Shown: positions 35,088 to 44,204, counted from the stretch's first letter. The stretch is DNA of 64,000 nucleotides from Paenibacillus piri (GCF_004354045.1 NZ_SMRT01000002.1:434001-498000), one strand, 5' to 3'. The notes: generated from the letters alone by a model not told the origin. Numbers and translations are program-made.

Positions 35088-35136
35088 TCATGAAACAAAA
35101 CCGTCAGTTCCATTGGAACTGACGGTTTTGTTTCAT
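35088..35136. terminator. 49-bp perfect palindrome, bidirectional terminator
   Basis: Two perfectly complementary 24-nt arms (35088-35111 and 35113-35136) flank a single T. The inner part (AACCGTCAGTTCCA) is GC-containing and the outer part supplies T and A runs, so it can stop both the HAD gene and the converging mtnD transcript. Confidence 0.85.
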
Positions 35137-35215
35137 GTGCGCTTGGCAGCGCGCCGACTAAGGAGTGAAAGTCTCCAGCATACCGCGAGATGGCGGAAGC
35201 GCGGCACTTAACGGA

Positions 35216-35758
35216 TCAAGCTTTTTGAAAGCTCGGGTCTTCGAACGGATGGGCGATCCAGCCCTCGGTTTCGATAAAGAGCCGGACAGCGACAATTTGA
35301 CGATTGTCCATTAATGTGAAAAAGTGCGGTTTGCGCTCGGGAACGGAGATGACGTCGCCAGCCTCCAGCTCTACGTCGAAATAGCCGACATCGTCGGTCC
35401 CTTTAATAATAAAGATTCCTTTACCGGCTGTAATGGCGCGAACCTCATCTTCCGTATGCGTATGCACCTGCTCGAACTTTTTCAGCAGTTCATCCAGGTT
35501 CGGAGTTGCGTCGGAGAGCGCGATAATGTCCCATGTTTTATACCCGCGGCGTTCGGCCAAATCGGTAATTTCCTGGTTAAAGGTGGAAAGAATTTGAGCT
35601 TTTTCCTCGTCGGATAAAATGAATTTCTCTTGTATGGCTTCCGGCAGCTTGGCTGCGTCCCAGTGTTCGTACAGCACTTCTTGCTTATCCAAAAATGCCT
35701 TCACATTTTGTTCGCCCGAGATGCGCTCATTCGTATTGCGGATTCGAATTTCGGCCAT
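35216..35758 (-). CDS. mtnD: Acireductone dioxygenase (methionine salvage)
   Basis: Cupin metalloenzyme that cleaves acireductone to the methionine precursor 4-methylthio-2-oxobutanoate. The metal-binding motif HTHTEDE (two His and a Glu) is near residue 91 and the second-motif His follows in ERKPHFFTL. The 180-residue length is normal. The ATG at 35758 is preferred over 35764 because AGAGGG is then 6-7 nt upstream. No other salvage genes are adjacent. The MITE-like element begins 32 bp upstream of the start, so it forms much of the promoter region. Confidence 0.93.
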   Translation of the reverse strand: MAEIRIRNTNERISGEQNVKAFLDKQEVLYEHWDAAKLPEAIQEKFILSDEEKAQILSTFNQEITDLAERRGYKTWDIIALSDATPNLDELLKKFEQVHTHTEDEVRAITAGKGIFIIKGTDDVGYFDVELEAGDVISVPERKPHFFTLMDNRQIVAVRLFIETEGWIAHPFEDPSFQKA

Positions 35759-35790
35759 GGTCATCCCTCTTTCCATTCAATATAATGATG

Positions 35791-35960
35791 CTTAGGAGAC
35801 TGTCGATTAAAGGACGGGAGCGGGCTTTGGAGATGACTTCGAAGCTCAAACACGTTTTATTGCCTTGATTTCATTATACTTTTCGGTAACAATGCAATAA
35901 AAAACTCGCCCTGAAGCCATTCTCCAAGCCCTTATCCCTATTAATCGACAGTCTCCTAAG
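35791..35960. mobile_element. MITE-like element between mtnD and metH
   Basis: Twenty-bp perfect terminal inverted repeats (CTTAGGAGACTGTCGATTAA and its complement at 35941-35960) bound a 170-bp gene-free segment. The similarity continues inward for another ~35 bp with mismatches (GGGCTTTGGAGA... against GGGCTTGGAGAA...). ATG flanks both sides, a possible 3-bp target duplication. A long RNA hairpin is the alternative reading. Confidence 0.65.
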
Positions 35961-36195
35961 ATGTATTATAGTGGAAGTTGATCATGATGTCGATCTATTT
36001 AATACAATAAATCCGATAGGAATTATAAAATAATTCGTATGAAAATAGTTCCTGTCTTTTCATCAAGTTGGCTTTCTGTTACACTTAAGTTTACATTATT
36101 CGAAACTATTTGCGGTACACCACGACTGTTTCCCATGCTTCGCACCAGTAGTTTGAAACTGTTGACGAACGGATGGCTTTGAAAGGAAGATAACG
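35961..36195 (+). other. AT-rich leader of metH
   Basis: About 235 bp without a gene precede metH. I looked for an S-box (SAM) or cobalamin riboswitch and saw neither consensus core. No terminator-like hairpin with a T run is present. Confidence 0.4.
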
Positions 36196-39100
36196 ATGAG
36201 CAAACCATCATTGCAAGAGCAATTAAAGAAAAAAATTATGATTCTTGACGGTGCTATGGGTACGATGATCCAGCAGGAAGATTTGACCGCGGATGATTTT
36301 GGCGGCGAAGATTTGGAAGGCTGCAACGAATATTTGGCCGTCACCCGTCCCGATGTCATTTCCAAAATCCATGAGGCGTATTTTGCCGCCGGTGCCGATA
36401 TTATAGAAAGCAATACGTTCGGAGCTTCCAGCGTTGTCTTGGCGGAATACGGGCTGCAGGATCGAGCAAGAGAGATCAATCTTATTTTGGCGAAGCTCGC
36501 CGTGGATGCCGCTAACAAATACAGCACATCGGACTGGCCGCGGTATGTGGCGGGAGCGATGGGGCCGACGACGAAAACGTTATCGGTCACGGGCGGCGTT
36601 ACTTTTGAAGAGCTGGTGGACAGCTACTTTGAGCAGGCGCTGGCATTGATCGAAGGCGGAGTCGACGCGCTGCTGCTGGAAACGTCGCAGGATGCGCTGA
36701 ACGTCAAGGCGGGAAGCATCGGGATCCGCAAAGCGTTCGAGGCGCTGGGCGTCGAGCTGCCGATCATGATTTCGGGTACGATCGAGCCTATGGGAACGAC
36801 GCTGGCCGGACAAAATATCGAATCCTTCTATATTTCGATGGAGCATTTGAAGCCGATTTCGTTCGGCTTGAACTGTGCAACAGGCCCCGAGTTTATGCGG
36901 GATCATATCCGGACGTTGTCGGAACTGGCGCAAACGGCTGTCAGCTGCTATCCGAATGCCGGGCTTCCGGATGAGAACGGCAAGTATCACGAATCGCCGG
37001 AATCGCTCGCGACGAAATTGGCCGGTTTCGCCGAGCAGGGCTGGCTGAATATTGCCGGCGGCTGCTGTGGAACGACTCCGGATCATATCCGTGCGATGGC
37101 TCAGACGTTGGCGGCTTACAAGCCGCGCGAGCAGGCAGCTCCGCATATGCCGGCGGTTTCGGGCATTGAAACGGTCTTTATTGAAGACGCCAACCGTCCG
37201 TATATGGTCGGAGAGAGAACGAATGTTCTTGGTTCCCGGAAGTTCAAGCGGTTAATTGCGGAAGGCAAGTATGAAGAAGCATCAGAGGTTGCGAGAGCGC
37301 AGGTCAAAGGCGGCGCAGCCGTCATCGACGTCTGCTTGCAGGATCCGGACCGCGATGAAATAAGCGACATGACCCGGTTTCTTGAGCTTGTCGTTAAAAA
37401 AGTGAAAGTTCCGCTCATGCTGGACTCGACCGATGCCAAAGTTATTGAGCTAGGGTTGAAGCATTCCCAGGGGAAGGCGATCATCAATTCGATTAACCTG
37501 GAGGATGGCGAAGAAAAGTTCGAAAAAATATTGCCGTTGATACATCGTTACGGGGCGGCTGCCGTCGTCGGTACGATCGATGAGCGCGGACAGGCGATAA
37601 AAGCGCAAGACAAGCTGGACGTCGCGAAGCGGTCTTACGATCTGTTAGTCAATAAATACGGCATGAACCCGTCCGATATTATATTCGATCCGCTTGTATT
37701 CCCGGTAGGAACAGGCGATCAGCAGTATATCGGTTCCGCGAAGGAAACGATCGAAGGCATTCGTCTCATTAAAGAAGCGCTGCCCGAGACGCAAACGATT
37801 CTCGGCTTGAGCAACGTATCGTTCGGCTTGCCTCCGGCAGGACGGGAAGTGCTGAACGCCGTGTTCCTGTACCATTGTACCAAAGCAGGCCTGGATTATG
37901 CGATCGTCAATACGGAAACCTTGGAGCGTTACGCCTCGATTCCTGAGGAAGAACGCAGATTGGCCGAAGAGCTGATTTACAATACGAACGACGATACGCT
38001 TGCCGAATTTGTCGCCCATTTCCGTGTCAAGAAGGTCGAGAAAAAGGAGAAAATCTCCAATTTGACGCTGGAGGAGCGGCTGGCATCCTATGTCGTGGAA
38101 GGTACGAAGGAAGGCTTAATCCCCGATCTGGAAGAGGCCAGGGGCAAATATTCGCCGCTTGACATTATTAACGGCCCGCTGATGAGAGGTATGGAGGAAG
38201 TCGGCCGTCTGTTCAACAACAACGAGCTGATTGTGGCCGAGGTGCTGCAGAGCGCGGAGGTCATGAAAGCGTCCGTCGCCCATCTGGAGCAGTTTATGGA
38301 GAAGGCGGAGAGCGCAGTCAAAGGTAAAATCATTCTCGCAACGGTCAAAGGCGACGTTCATGATATCGGCAAAAATTTGGTGGAAATCATTTTGTCCAAT
38401 AACGGTTACAAAATCATTAATTTGGGCATAAAAGTACCGCCGGAGCAGCTGATTGAAGCGTATCGCCAGGAAAAGGCCGATGCGATCGGCTTGTCGGGAC
38501 TGCTCGTTAAATCCGCCCAGCAAATGGTCATTACAGCGCAAGATTTGAAAAACGCCGGGATCGATGTGCCGATACTTGTCGGCGGCGCGGCGCTGACCCG
38601 GAAGTTTACGAAGACGCGCATAGCGCCGGAATACGAGGGCATGGTGCTATATGCAAAGGACGCGATGGACGGCCTCGATATTGCCAACAAGCTGACGGAC
38701 CCCGAGCAAAGGAAGCTGCTGGTCAGGGAGCTTCGCGAGAGCATGGAATCGGACGTAATGGACGCCGGTAAAAAGGACGAAGGGCTTCCGGTCTTGACGC
38801 GCGTCAAGACGTCATCCGTAGACCGTACGCTGCCTGTGCAGGTTCCGCCCGATCTGGAACGCCGCGTCATCCGCGATTATCCGATGAGCCATATTATGCC
38901 GTACATTAATATGCAGATGCTGCTGGGGCATCATCTCGGCTTAAAGGGCAAAGTCGATAAGCTGCTTGCGGAAAAAGACCCGAAAGCCGTGCAGCTGAAG
39001 GAAACCGTAGATGAAATACTCGCCGAAGCGCAAAAAGAAGGGACGATTCGCGCTCACGGCATGTATCGCTTTTTCCCGGCGCAATCTTCGGGCAATGACG

Positions 39101-39639
39101 TGCTGATCTACGATCCGAACGATCCGGCAAAGGTGATTCAGACGTTTACGTTCCCAAGACAGGGGACGGAGCCGTATTTATGTCTCGCGGATTATTTGAA
39201 ATCCGTGGACAGCGGCGAAATGGACTACGTTGGATTCCTGGTTGTAACAGCAGGTCACGGAATCAACGAGAAAGCCAAAGAATGGCGCGATAACGGGGAC
39301 TACCTGCGCTCGCATGCGCTTCAATCGACAGCGCTGGAAACAGCCGAAGCGTTGGCCGAACGCGTGCATGAAATGATGCGGGACGTATGGGGCTTCCCTG
39401 ATCCTGCACACATGTCCATGCAGGAGCGGTTCGGAGCCAAATACCGCGGTCAGCGCTTCTCGTTCGGTTATCCGGCATGCCCGAATCTCGACGACCAGCA
39501 GCAGCTGTTCGCTTTGATGCATCCTGAAGATATCGGAGTAACCTTGACGGAGGGCAGCATGATGGAGCCGGAAGCCTCGGTATCCGCCATCGTATTCGCC
39601 CATCCGGAAGCCCGGTATTTTAATGTAGATAAAAGTTAG
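36196..39639 (+). CDS. metH: Cobalamin-dependent methionine synthase
   Basis: Transfers the methyl group of methyltetrahydrofolate to homocysteine through B12. All four modules are present in 1147 residues: homocysteine-binding with zinc motif GGCCGTTPDHI (about 1-305), pterin-binding (about 325-600; GERTNVLGSRKF), B12-binding with the histidine in DVHDIGKNLVEIIL, and the SAM-binding activation domain (about 880-1147; RGQRFSFGYPACPNL). GAAAGGAAG precedes the ATG. A terminator follows. Confidence 0.97.
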   Translation: MSKPSLQEQLKKKIMILDGAMGTMIQQEDLTADDFGGEDLEGCNEYLAVTRPDVISKIHEAYFAAGADIIESNTFGASSVVLAEYGLQDRAREINLILAKLAVDAANKYSTSDWPRYVAGAMGPTTKTLSVTGGVTFEELVDSYFEQALALIEGGVDALLLETSQDALNVKAGSIGIRKAFEALGVELPIMISGTIEPMGTTLAGQNIESFYISMEHLKPISFGLNCATGPEFMRDHIRTLSELAQTAVSCYPNAGLPDENGKYHESPESLATKLAGFAEQGWLNIAGGCCGTTPDHIRAMAQTLAAYKPREQAAPHMPAVSGIETVFIEDANRPYMVGERTNVLGSRKFKRLIAEGKYEEASEVARAQVKGGAAVIDVCLQDPDRDEISDMTRFLELVVKKVKVPLMLDSTDAKVIELGLKHSQGKAIINSINLEDGEEKFEKILPLIHRYGAAAVVGTIDERGQAIKAQDKLDVAKRSYDLLVNKYGMNPSDIIFDPLVFPVGTGDQQYIGSAKETIEGIRLIKEALPETQTILGLSNVSFGLPPAGREVLNAVFLYHCTKAGLDYAIVNTETLERYASIPEEERRLAEELIYNTNDDTLAEFVAHFRVKKVEKKEKISNLTLEERLASYVVEGTKEGLIPDLEEARGKYSPLDIINGPLMRGMEEVGRLFNNNELIVAEVLQSAEVMKASVAHLEQFMEKAESAVKGKIILATVKGDVHDIGKNLVEIILSNNGYKIINLGIKVPPEQLIEAYRQEKADAIGLSGLLVKSAQQMVITAQDLKNAGIDVPILVGGAALTRKFTKTRIAPEYEGMVLYAKDAMDGLDIANKLTDPEQRKLLVRELRESMESDVMDAGKKDEGLPVLTRVKTSSVDRTLPVQVPPDLERRVIRDYPMSHIMPYINMQMLLGHHLGLKGKVDKLLAEKDPKAVQLKETVDEILAEAQKEGTIRAHGMYRFFPAQSSGNDVLIYDPNDPAKVIQTFTFPRQGTEPYLCLADYLKSVDSGEMDYVGFLVVTAGHGINEKAKEWRDNGDYLRSHALQSTALETAEALAERVHEMMRDVWGFPDPAHMSMQERFGAKYRGQRFSFGYPACPNLDDQQQLFALMHPEDIGVTLTEGSMMEPEASVSAIVFAHPEARYFNVDKS

Positions 39640-39653
39640 GCATGCTATAGGGT

Positions 39654-39680
39654 AGAGTGGAGCTTGCTCCACTCTTTTCC
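39654..39680 (+). terminator. Terminator after metH
   Basis: A perfect 10-bp stem (AGAGTGGAGC / GCTCCACTCT) with a 2-nt spacer is followed by TTTCCC. It lies 14 bp after the stop. Confidence 0.8.
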
Positions 39681-39721
39681 CATTGTTTGTATGAATGAAG
39701 CGTGAACGGAGTAGATGAGGT

Positions 39722-40696
39722 TTGGAAATTTATTTTCTGGGGACCGGCGCAGGCATGCCTTCGAAAGAGCGGAATGTGACGTCCGTGATCCTCAATTTGC
39801 TGGCCGAACGGAATACATATTGGATGTTCGATTGCGGGGAAGGGACCCAGCATCAAGTGCTGAAGTCTCCGGTTCGCATCGGCAAGCTGGAAAAGCTGTT
39901 TATTACGCATCTGCATGGCGATCATCTGTACGGTATACCCGGACTGCTCACCAGCCGCTCGTATCAGGGCGGGGATACGCCCTTTACGGTGTACGGCCCG
40001 AAAGGAACCAATCAGTTTATTCGTACGGCGCTGGAGCTCAGCCAGGCTCATTTGAGCTATGAGCTGTTGATCCATGAGATGGAGTCTGTTGAAGAAACCG
40101 TGCTGTTCGAGGACGAACAGTTTACGGTTAGCGCCGCGCCGCTCGTTCACAGGGTCGAAAGCTATGGCTACCGGATTGTGGAGAAGCCGCAAAAGGGGCG
40201 ACTGCACGCGGAAAAGTTGAAGACGCTTGGAATTTCGTCGGGACCGATCTTCGGCCGGTTAAAGCAGGGGATCGATGTGACGCTGGAGAGCGGCACGCTG
40301 CTGAAGGCGGCCGATTTCATCGGCCCCTCCTATCCGGGGCGGGTCGTCGTCATCCTGGGTGACACGCAGCCTTGCGAGTACTCCGTCAAGCTGGCGAGAG
40401 GAGCGGATGTGCTCGTTCACGAAGCGACATTCGCCGAGCTTAAGAAGCATCTTGCCGTCGAATACGATCATTCCACGGCGATGGATGCGGCGCGGGCTGC
40501 GCGCGAGGCGGGGGCCAAAGCGCTAATTTTGACCCACATCAGCTCGCGCTATCAGAAGGACGAGGCGGAGCTGCTGGTCCGTGAGGCCAGACAAATACAT
40601 GAACATACGTATTTGGCGCGGGATTTCTGGTCTTACGAGGTACCGCGAAATAAAGTGGATACGGGCGGCGGCGGCAATCCGGACGTGCAGCAGTGA
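39722..40696 (+). CDS. rnz: Ribonuclease Z
   Basis: Metallo-beta-lactamase-fold endonuclease that matures tRNA 3' ends. The start MEIYFLGTGAGMPSKERNVTS, the zinc motif THLHGDHLYGIPGLL, the exosite region near GTNQF, the aspartate strand ILGDTQPCEYSV, ATF, DHSTAMDAARAA and LTHISSRY are all present. The 324-residue length is normal. A TTG at 39722 serves as the start, with GGAG about 9 nt upstream. Confidence 0.95.
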   Translation: MEIYFLGTGAGMPSKERNVTSVILNLLAERNTYWMFDCGEGTQHQVLKSPVRIGKLEKLFITHLHGDHLYGIPGLLTSRSYQGGDTPFTVYGPKGTNQFIRTALELSQAHLSYELLIHEMESVEETVLFEDEQFTVSAAPLVHRVESYGYRIVEKPQKGRLHAEKLKTLGISSGPIFGRLKQGIDVTLESGTLLKAADFIGPSYPGRVVVILGDTQPCEYSVKLARGADVLVHEATFAELKKHLAVEYDHSTAMDAARAAREAGAKALILTHISSRYQKDEAELLVREARQIHEHTYLARDFWSYEVPRNKVDTGGGGNPDVQQ

Positions 40697-40708
40697 CGGA
40701 AAAACGAT

Positions 40709-40737
40709 AAATCCCCATCCGCGGGATGGGGATTTTC
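40709..40737. terminator. Bidirectional terminator between rnz and tlp
   Basis: AAATCCCCATCC pairs with GGATGGGGATTTT across a 2-nt loop. A T run follows and an A run precedes, serving both converging genes. Confidence 0.9.
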
Positions 40738-40760
40738 GTCAATTCCGGAGACTGAAGACG

Positions 40761-40985
40761 TCAGCTTTGCTGATGTTCCGACTCGTCCTGAATTTCGCTG
40801 CGGAAGCTTTGAAGACTATTTTCGCGGCGCTGATTTTTTTCCTGAAGCGTCTCTTTTTCCTGCGGACTGATTTCGTCGGCATGCTCGTCCAAATAAGCCT
40901 CGGTCTGCTCCATGTTTTCAATCGTGTTGTCGATGCTGTTTTGCAGATGCTCGACGTTATCTTCCCGGTTATCCGGTTTTGCCAT
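40761..40985 (-). CDS. tlp: Small acid-soluble spore protein Tlp
   Basis: Minor spore-core protein. The 74 residues match the Tlp family: AKPDNREDNVEHLQNSIDN, IENMEQTEAYL and EKNQRRENSLQSFRSEI. It is highly charged and helical. AGGAG lies about 12 nt before the ATG, a slightly long spacing. Expression in the forespore under sigma-G is expected from the family; I did not find a convincing promoter. Confidence 0.93.
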   Translation of the reverse strand: MAKPDNREDNVEHLQNSIDNTIENMEQTEAYLDEHADEISPQEKETLQEKNQRRENSLQSFRSEIQDESEHQQS

Positions 40986-41113
40986 GAGGAATTACAGCTC
41001 CTTTTTTTCATTAATCGGTATACGAACTGCACACCAAGCTTACAATTCCACAATCGGTGTCCAATTATACCCGGTTAGGCTTTTGACAGGTGATGCTTTT
41101 TTAAGGATCACGA

Positions 41114-41530
41114 ATGTTAGTTTTATTTACGGATTCGCATGTTCAGTCAGATGCAATTGGAGGGGAAACGGTTTTGTTAGGTTTTTCGATTGTAACCGGG
41201 TTTTATTTGCTAGGCATAATGCTGCAAACGGCGCTGAATATTCCGATTCCGGCGAATGTCATCGGCCTCATATTGTTTACGGCCAGTCTGTTTTTGAAGC
41301 TCGTAAAGCTGGAGTGGGTCGAGGATGCAGGCCAATTTTTAATCAACCATATGCTGTTGTTCTTTATTCCGTTTGTTGTCGGTACGATGGTGTTCTTTCA
41401 ATTCATCGGCGTCTATGCGGTTCAGCTGCTGGTCAGTCTTTTTGCAAGCACGGTCGGCGTATTGCTCGTCACGGGGTGGACGGTCAAGCTTGTCAACAGG
41501 AAGGAGCGCCGGCAGCATGAATCTTCATAA
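41114..41530 (+). CDS. CidA/LrgA family holin-like protein
   Basis: Small integral membrane protein with four hydrophobic segments (LLGFSIVTGFYLLGIML, VIGLILFTASLFLKLV, MLLFFIPFVVGTMVFF, LLVSLFASTVGVLLVTG), as in CidA/LrgA, which influence murein hydrolase activity and lysis. The motif IPIPANVIGLI corresponds to the family's PGSIIGM. The ATG at 41114 has AAGGA upstream; a TTG at 41174 after GGAGGGG is a shorter alternative. It overlaps the LrgB-like gene by 14 nt. Confidence 0.82.
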   Translation: MLVLFTDSHVQSDAIGGETVLLGFSIVTGFYLLGIMLQTALNIPIPANVIGLILFTASLFLKLVKLEWVEDAGQFLINHMLLFFIPFVVGTMVFFQFIGVYAVQLLVSLFASTVGVLLVTGWTVKLVNRKERRQHESS

Positions 41531-42209
41531 TATTTCGGAGCAGCCGATCTTCGGATTGGCGCTTTCCATCATCAGCTATTCCATTGCGCTTATCCTGTAC
41601 CGCAGGTGGCGGTGGCTTCATCCGCTGTTTATAAGCTCCGCTTTGATCATCGCTTTTTTGCTGGCTGCGCACATCCCGTATGAAGCGTATCGGAAGGGCG
41701 GCGACGCGCTCGTTCTCGTTTTGGGCCCGGCCACGGTGGCATTAGGGATTCCGTTGTATAAAAACGCCCGGAACATCCGTTCGAAAATGGTTTCGATTGT
41801 GACGGGGGTGACGGCAGGCTCGGTTAGCGCGATGCTGTTGTCGGCCGGGTTAGTTTGGAGCCTGGGAGGCTCGATGCAGCTCATAGTCACGCTGATGCCG
41901 AAATCGGTGACTTCGCCGATCGCGATGGAAATATCGCGTCAAGCCGGCGGTATTCCGGAGCTTACTGCAGTCATGACCGTGTTGACGGGGCTGATCGGCA
42001 GCATGTTCGGCCCGGCGCTGCTGAGACTTTGCGGCGTACGCGACGACATATCGATCGGAACGGCTATCGGTACTGCGGCTCATGGGATTGGAACGGCCAA
42101 AATTATCCGAGATTCCGAGCTGCAGGGCAGCGTCGGCGGATTCGCGATGGGTGCTGCTGCAATTTTGACTTCGATCTTATTCATTCCGGTTTATATATGG
42201 CTTCGCTGA
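41517..42209 (+). CDS. LrgB/CidB family membrane protein
   Basis: Partner of CidA/LrgA. The 230-residue protein is almost wholly hydrophobic and has the family signatures LGPATVALGIPLYKN, LMPKSVTSPIAMEIS and GTAAHGIGTAKI. The ATG at 41517 is inside the end of the upstream gene, with AAGGAG just before it, so translation is coupled. Homologues act in programmed cell lysis or, in some species, in pyruvate/glycolate transport. Confidence 0.9.
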   Translation: MNLHNISEQPIFGLALSIISYSIALILYRRWRWLHPLFISSALIIAFLLAAHIPYEAYRKGGDALVLVLGPATVALGIPLYKNARNIRSKMVSIVTGVTAGSVSAMLLSAGLVWSLGGSMQLIVTLMPKSVTSPIAMEISRQAGGIPELTAVMTVLTGLIGSMFGPALLRLCGVRDDISIGTAIGTAAHGIGTAKIIRDSELQGSVGGFAMGAAAILTSILFIPVYIWLR

Positions 42210-42322
42210 ATGCAGCGGCTGCAAACGAGTCCTTACAAAACATTCATAACCCGAGAATGTCTGCTTAATAATCATCTGCTACTCTGGGAACGTAATGGAA
42301 AACCAACTTCCGGAGGAAAGGT

Positions 42323-43102
42323 GTGTTGACTGTGACTCAACCTGCAGTGCAAGCGGTAACGCAAACGGCCCGATTGGCCGTCAAGCTGGCTTCAAGCAGC
42401 GAAGAAATCGAACAGGCAATGCGATTGCGATATCAAGTATTTGTCGAAGAGGAAAAGAACATGCAGATGCTGAACGAATCCGGGCTCGAACAGGATCCGT
42501 ACGATGTTTATTGCGATCATTTGATAGTCAAGGATGTGGATCATGACACGGTCGTCGGGACGTACCGTCTGCTTCCGGGACGACGGGCGGCGGCGCATAT
42601 CGGCTTTTATTCGGAGACAGAGTTCGATTTAAGCGAATTCCATGATTATAAAGACCACGCCTTGGAACTGGGCCGCAGCTGCATCCATCCGGCGTACCGC
42701 GGCGGCAAAGCGATTCAACTGCTGTGGGAAGGCATCGCCGGTTATAGCGAACAGCATCACCACTCTCATCTGATCGGCTGTGCCAGCGTTCACGTTCCGG
42801 CATTAAACGAATTGAACGAGATATACAGCATGCTTCGGAAAAAGCAAGTATGGACGGACCATTACGGTATTCGCCCGCTCGAAACGCATCGGATTGCAGG
42901 ACTGAATGTGCTGGAAAGCGGCTGGAATGAAAAAGAAGTATTCCGCAGGCTCCCGCCGCTCATGAAGGGGTATCAATGGCTGGGCGCGCAAATTGGCGGG
43001 GACCCGGCTTACGATTCGCAGTTCGATACGGTAGATTTTTTCATTGTGCTGGAAAAAGAGCGGGTAACCCGCAAATATAAACAGCATTTTTTGAGCCGAT
43101 AA
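42323..43102 (+). CDS. OlsB-like GNAT N-acyltransferase (ornithine lipid / N-acyl amino acid synthase type)
   Basis: Resembles OlsB, which transfers a fatty acyl chain from acyl-ACP to the alpha-amino group of ornithine. Visible family blocks are MRLRYQVFVEE, DVYCDHLIVKD, VVGTYRLLPG, IGFYSETEFDLSEF, ELGRSCIHPAYRGGKAIQLLW, and LIGCASVHV. The 259-residue length fits. GGAGG precedes the GTG at 42323. The next gene, 28 bp downstream, is another acyltransferase, which supports lipid synthesis. Substrate amino acid or amine not known. Confidence 0.75.
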   Translation: MLTVTQPAVQAVTQTARLAVKLASSSEEIEQAMRLRYQVFVEEEKNMQMLNESGLEQDPYDVYCDHLIVKDVDHDTVVGTYRLLPGRRAAAHIGFYSETEFDLSEFHDYKDHALELGRSCIHPAYRGGKAIQLLWEGIAGYSEQHHHSHLIGCASVHVPALNELNEIYSMLRKKQVWTDHYGIRPLETHRIAGLNVLESGWNEKEVFRRLPPLMKGYQWLGAQIGGDPAYDSQFDTVDFFIVLEKERVTRKYKQHFLSR

Positions 43103-43130
43103 GGCCAGTCTCGGGCTGGAGGGACACGAA

Positions 43131-44204
43131 ATGTACGAATGGATCGGAAAAATAACGGCGAATTCCCGGTTTATGGGGATATTATCCAGGATATGCGGTT
43201 GGATTCCGCGACCCTTGATTCTGCTTGCTTGCCGCAGTATGGGGCTTCTGCTGCTGTTGCTGGCCGGACGTTCGCAGCGGGACAATCTTCTCAACAATAT
43301 GCGGGACTTGCTTCCGGGTCGCAGCGATAAAGAAAGGCGATCGATCCGGAGGCGCTATTTTCAAAATATCGTTTTTACTCTGTACGAGTTGATGCTCGAA
43401 GCGGACCGGTTGCAGACCGGTGTCGAACGGCCGTTCCGCATTCGCGGAGAGGATCATCTGGAGCAGGCGCTCCGGATAGGGCACGGGGCCATCGTCTATA
43501 CGCCGCATGCTGGTAATTTTTTTTATTACTATTGGTACTTGTGCCGGAATTATCGTTGTCTTACAATCGCAACCGCGGGAAGTCCGGAGCTAAGGCCGTT
43601 GTACTTGCGTTTTCAGGCGATGGGCTGTCCGGGGCTCGATTATGACAATACGCCGCCGTTGGAGCTGCTTCGCAAGCTGCGCAGTCATTTGGCCGGGAAC
43701 GGTGTCGTCTTTATTTTGGGCGATTTTTGGCGGCCGACGTTTCCGGAATCCCGATTTTTCGGCAAAAGAACGCGGTCCCCGGAAGGCGCGGCGAAGCTCG
43801 CGATCGAGCTGCGGGTGCCGATTATTCCATTTTACGGTCGAAGAACGCGGGGATTTGAGCATGAATTGAATTTTGAACAGCCGCTGCATTTGTATGCCGG
43901 CTTTACGAAGCAGCAGCGGGGCGAGGCGACGCTTGTACTAAACCGTTTCATGGAACGTGTAATCCGGCAGCATCCGGAGCAATGGTTTTATTGGTTTAAT
44001 GCGGAGCAGCGGTGGGAGCCGGAGCCTGAAGCGCACCTGAAGGCCGGACGGGAACGAAAGCGGGCTGAACGGCCGGTGAAGAATAAGAAATCGGTTGCGT
44101 CGCATGAAAGCGGACCGGCTGCAGCGAAGGAACGGGCAGCGTCGCCGGAAACCGTGGCTGAGGCGGCGGAAACGGAAATGAAGCGGGATCGCAATGCCAT
44201 CTAA
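43131..44204 (+). CDS. LpxL/HtrB-like lysophospholipid acyltransferase
   Basis: Member of the lipid A biosynthesis acyltransferase superfamily (LpxL/HtrB), here in a Gram-positive. It has an N-terminal membrane segment (RPLILLACRSMGLLLLLLAG), the block near YTPHAGNFF (His126), then GVVFILGDFWRP and FFGKRTRSPEGAAKLAIELRVPIIPFYGR. The acidic residue of the usual H-x4-(D/E) motif is replaced by Phe131. The C-terminal ~45 residues are Lys/Glu/Ala-rich. GGAGGG lies 8 nt before the ATG. It probably O-acylates the product of the OlsB-like enzyme; this is inference. Confidence 0.7.
   Translation: MYEWIGKITANSRFMGILSRICGWIPRPLILLACRSMGLLLLLLAGRSQRDNLLNNMRDLLPGRSDKERRSIRRRYFQNIVFTLYELMLEADRLQTGVERPFRIRGEDHLEQALRIGHGAIVYTPHAGNFFYYYWYLCRNYRCLTIATAGSPELRPLYLRFQAMGCPGLDYDNTPPLELLRKLRSHLAGNGVVFILGDFWRPTFPESRFFGKRTRSPEGAAKLAIELRVPIIPFYGRRTRGFEHELNFEQPLHLYAGFTKQQRGEATLVLNRFMERVIRQHPEQWFYWFNAEQRWEPEPEAHLKAGRERKRAERPVKNKKSVASHESGPAAAKERAASPETVAEAAETEMKRDRNAI

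Noticed and set aside
35961..36195. S-box or cobalamin riboswitch upstream of metH
   Set aside because: I could not find the conserved cores of either riboswitch and there is no terminator helix.
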